This document shows positions 63,766 to 64,000 of a stretch of 64,000 bases of DNA, piece after piece. The stretch is from the NCBI RefSeq assembly GCF_900108065.1, contig NZ_FNVQ01000003.1, forward strand, positions 310,001 to 374,000, written 5' to 3'. A model generated the notes under the pieces. That model was not told the origin of the DNA, made no database searches, and was given only the letters and a program-made list of their open reading frames with translations. This DNA comes from Marinobacterium lutimaris (GTDB taxonomy: Bacteria; Pseudomonadota; Gammaproteobacteria; Pseudomonadales; Balneatricaceae). Positions within the stretch are counted from its first letter, which is position 1; each line of letters begins with the position of its first letter. Both the position numbers and the translations under genes were made by a program.

Positions 63766-63786
63766 ACCACCTCCATAGGAGGTGGT
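63766..63786. other. isolated perfect hairpin
   Basis: ACCACCTCC (63766-63774) pairs perfectly with GGAGGTGGT (63778-63786) around ATA, then TTTAAG. It resembles terminal hairpins of IS200/IS605-type elements but no transposase is present. It could also be a terminator of lysE. Confidence 0.45.
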
Positions 63787-63802
63787 TTAAGAGCGACAAC
63801 AA

Positions 63803-63832
63803 AAAAGGGCCTGCATCTCTGCAGGCCCTTTT
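63803..63832. terminator. rho-independent terminator before the Tim44-like gene end
   Basis: AAAAGGGCCTGCA (63803-63815) pairs with TGCAGGCCCTTTT (63820-63832) around TCTC. The A and T runs suit both directions; it lies 30 bases past the stop codon of the minus-strand Tim44-like gene. Confidence 0.9.
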
Positions 63833-63862
63833 CTATTTGCCTAATTGGCGTAGCGGTTAAGC

Positions 63863-64000
63863 TTACTTGGGCTGTTCGATACCGACGATAAACCAGTCAG
63901 CGTTTTCGACGCTCATGTCACGGCTCAGGTGCCAGATTTCGCTGAACTCGGCGAGGCCGGACTGCTCATCTTCACGCAGCCAACCGTAGAAGTTGATCGA
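63863..64000 (-). CDS. Tim44-like domain protein, C-terminal fragment
   Basis: The last 45 codons of a gene entering from the right edge; the stop codon is at 63863-63865. The readable end contains LAEFSEIWHLSRDMS and ends in WFIVGIEQPK, the pattern of bacterial Tim44-like (TIM44/mL45) domain proteins, which end in a W-x-x-x-GIQQ-type motif. These are membrane-associated proteins of unclear function. The start and most of the domain are outside the window. Confidence 0.7.
   Translation of the reverse strand, partial: SINFYGWLREDEQSGLAEFSEIWHLSRDMSVENADWFIVGIEQPK

Larger units (their letters stand above)
63414..63862. other. 449-base gap with repeat copy C and hairpins
   Basis: It lies between the convergent lysE-like and Tim44-like genes. 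It holds a small hairpin GCTCCC/GGGAGC at 63484-63500, the repeat copy C, a second hairpin at 63766-63786 and a terminator at 63803-63832. No gene is supported. Confidence 0.6.

Overview
The window reads as chromosomal DNA of a marine, heterotrophic gammaproteobacterium, most like Oceanospirillales relatives such as Marinobacterium. This is inferred from the gene mix (TRAP transporters, NfsB, HugZ/HutX haem genes, a DabAB carbon-uptake pair) and moderately high GC with strong Shine-Dalgarno sites; no rRNA or tRNA gene is present to test it. Coding density is high. About 53 genes are supported, two of them cut by the window edges. No CRISPR array, prophage or intact insertion sequence was seen.

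Layout: 1-8.4 kb holds a LysR/LrgA/LrgB set, a NepI-like exporter, an FMN reductase facing an IclR regulator, and a Trk potassium system beside a CorA/ZntB-type transporter. 8.7-15.4 kb has a PAS-GGDEF cyclase and an operon of ureohydrolase, NCS1 permease, aldehyde dehydrogenase and Fe-dependent alcohol dehydrogenase. 15.4-17.8 kb is a LysR/MFS pair. 17.8-24.6 kb is a mandelate pathway (LysR, benzoylformate decarboxylase, orphan TRAP receptor, benzaldehyde dehydrogenase, mandelate dehydrogenase). 24.7-27.7 kb has NfsB, a strikingly AT-rich gene of unknown function and a DUF2726 protein. 28.0-31.6 kb holds two tandem tannase/feruloyl-esterase paralogues. 32.1-38.0 kb is a Fur-type haem-uptake cluster. 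38.3-42.5 kb encodes a von Willebrand A protein, a histidine kinase and a response regulator. 43.1-48.0 kb is a TRAP transporter operon with its own TetR regulator and an amidohydrolase. 48.1-53.6 kb is a polar-amino-acid ABC transporter operon with an argininosuccinate-lyase-like enzyme embedded in it, run by a divergent LysR. 54.9-63.4 kb has an M32 carboxypeptidase, DabAB with a LysR regulator, and an AraC/LysE pair. The last 138 bases are the 3' end of a Tim44-like gene.

How it works together: most modules follow one logic, a regulator, an importer and one or two enzymes for a specific small molecule (mandelate, a guanidino compound, an N-substituted aspartate, an amide or peptide-like compound, plant phenolic esters).

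The most interesting signals are (1) a structured intergenic repeat in three copies (31763-32000, 56455-56665, 63554-63690), each in a long convergent gap and each with hairpins kept by compensatory base changes; (2) the lyase-plus-ABC operon, whose substrate is unknown; (3) stem-loops directly after three separate solute-receptor genes; and (4) the AT-rich orphan gene at 25449-26948.
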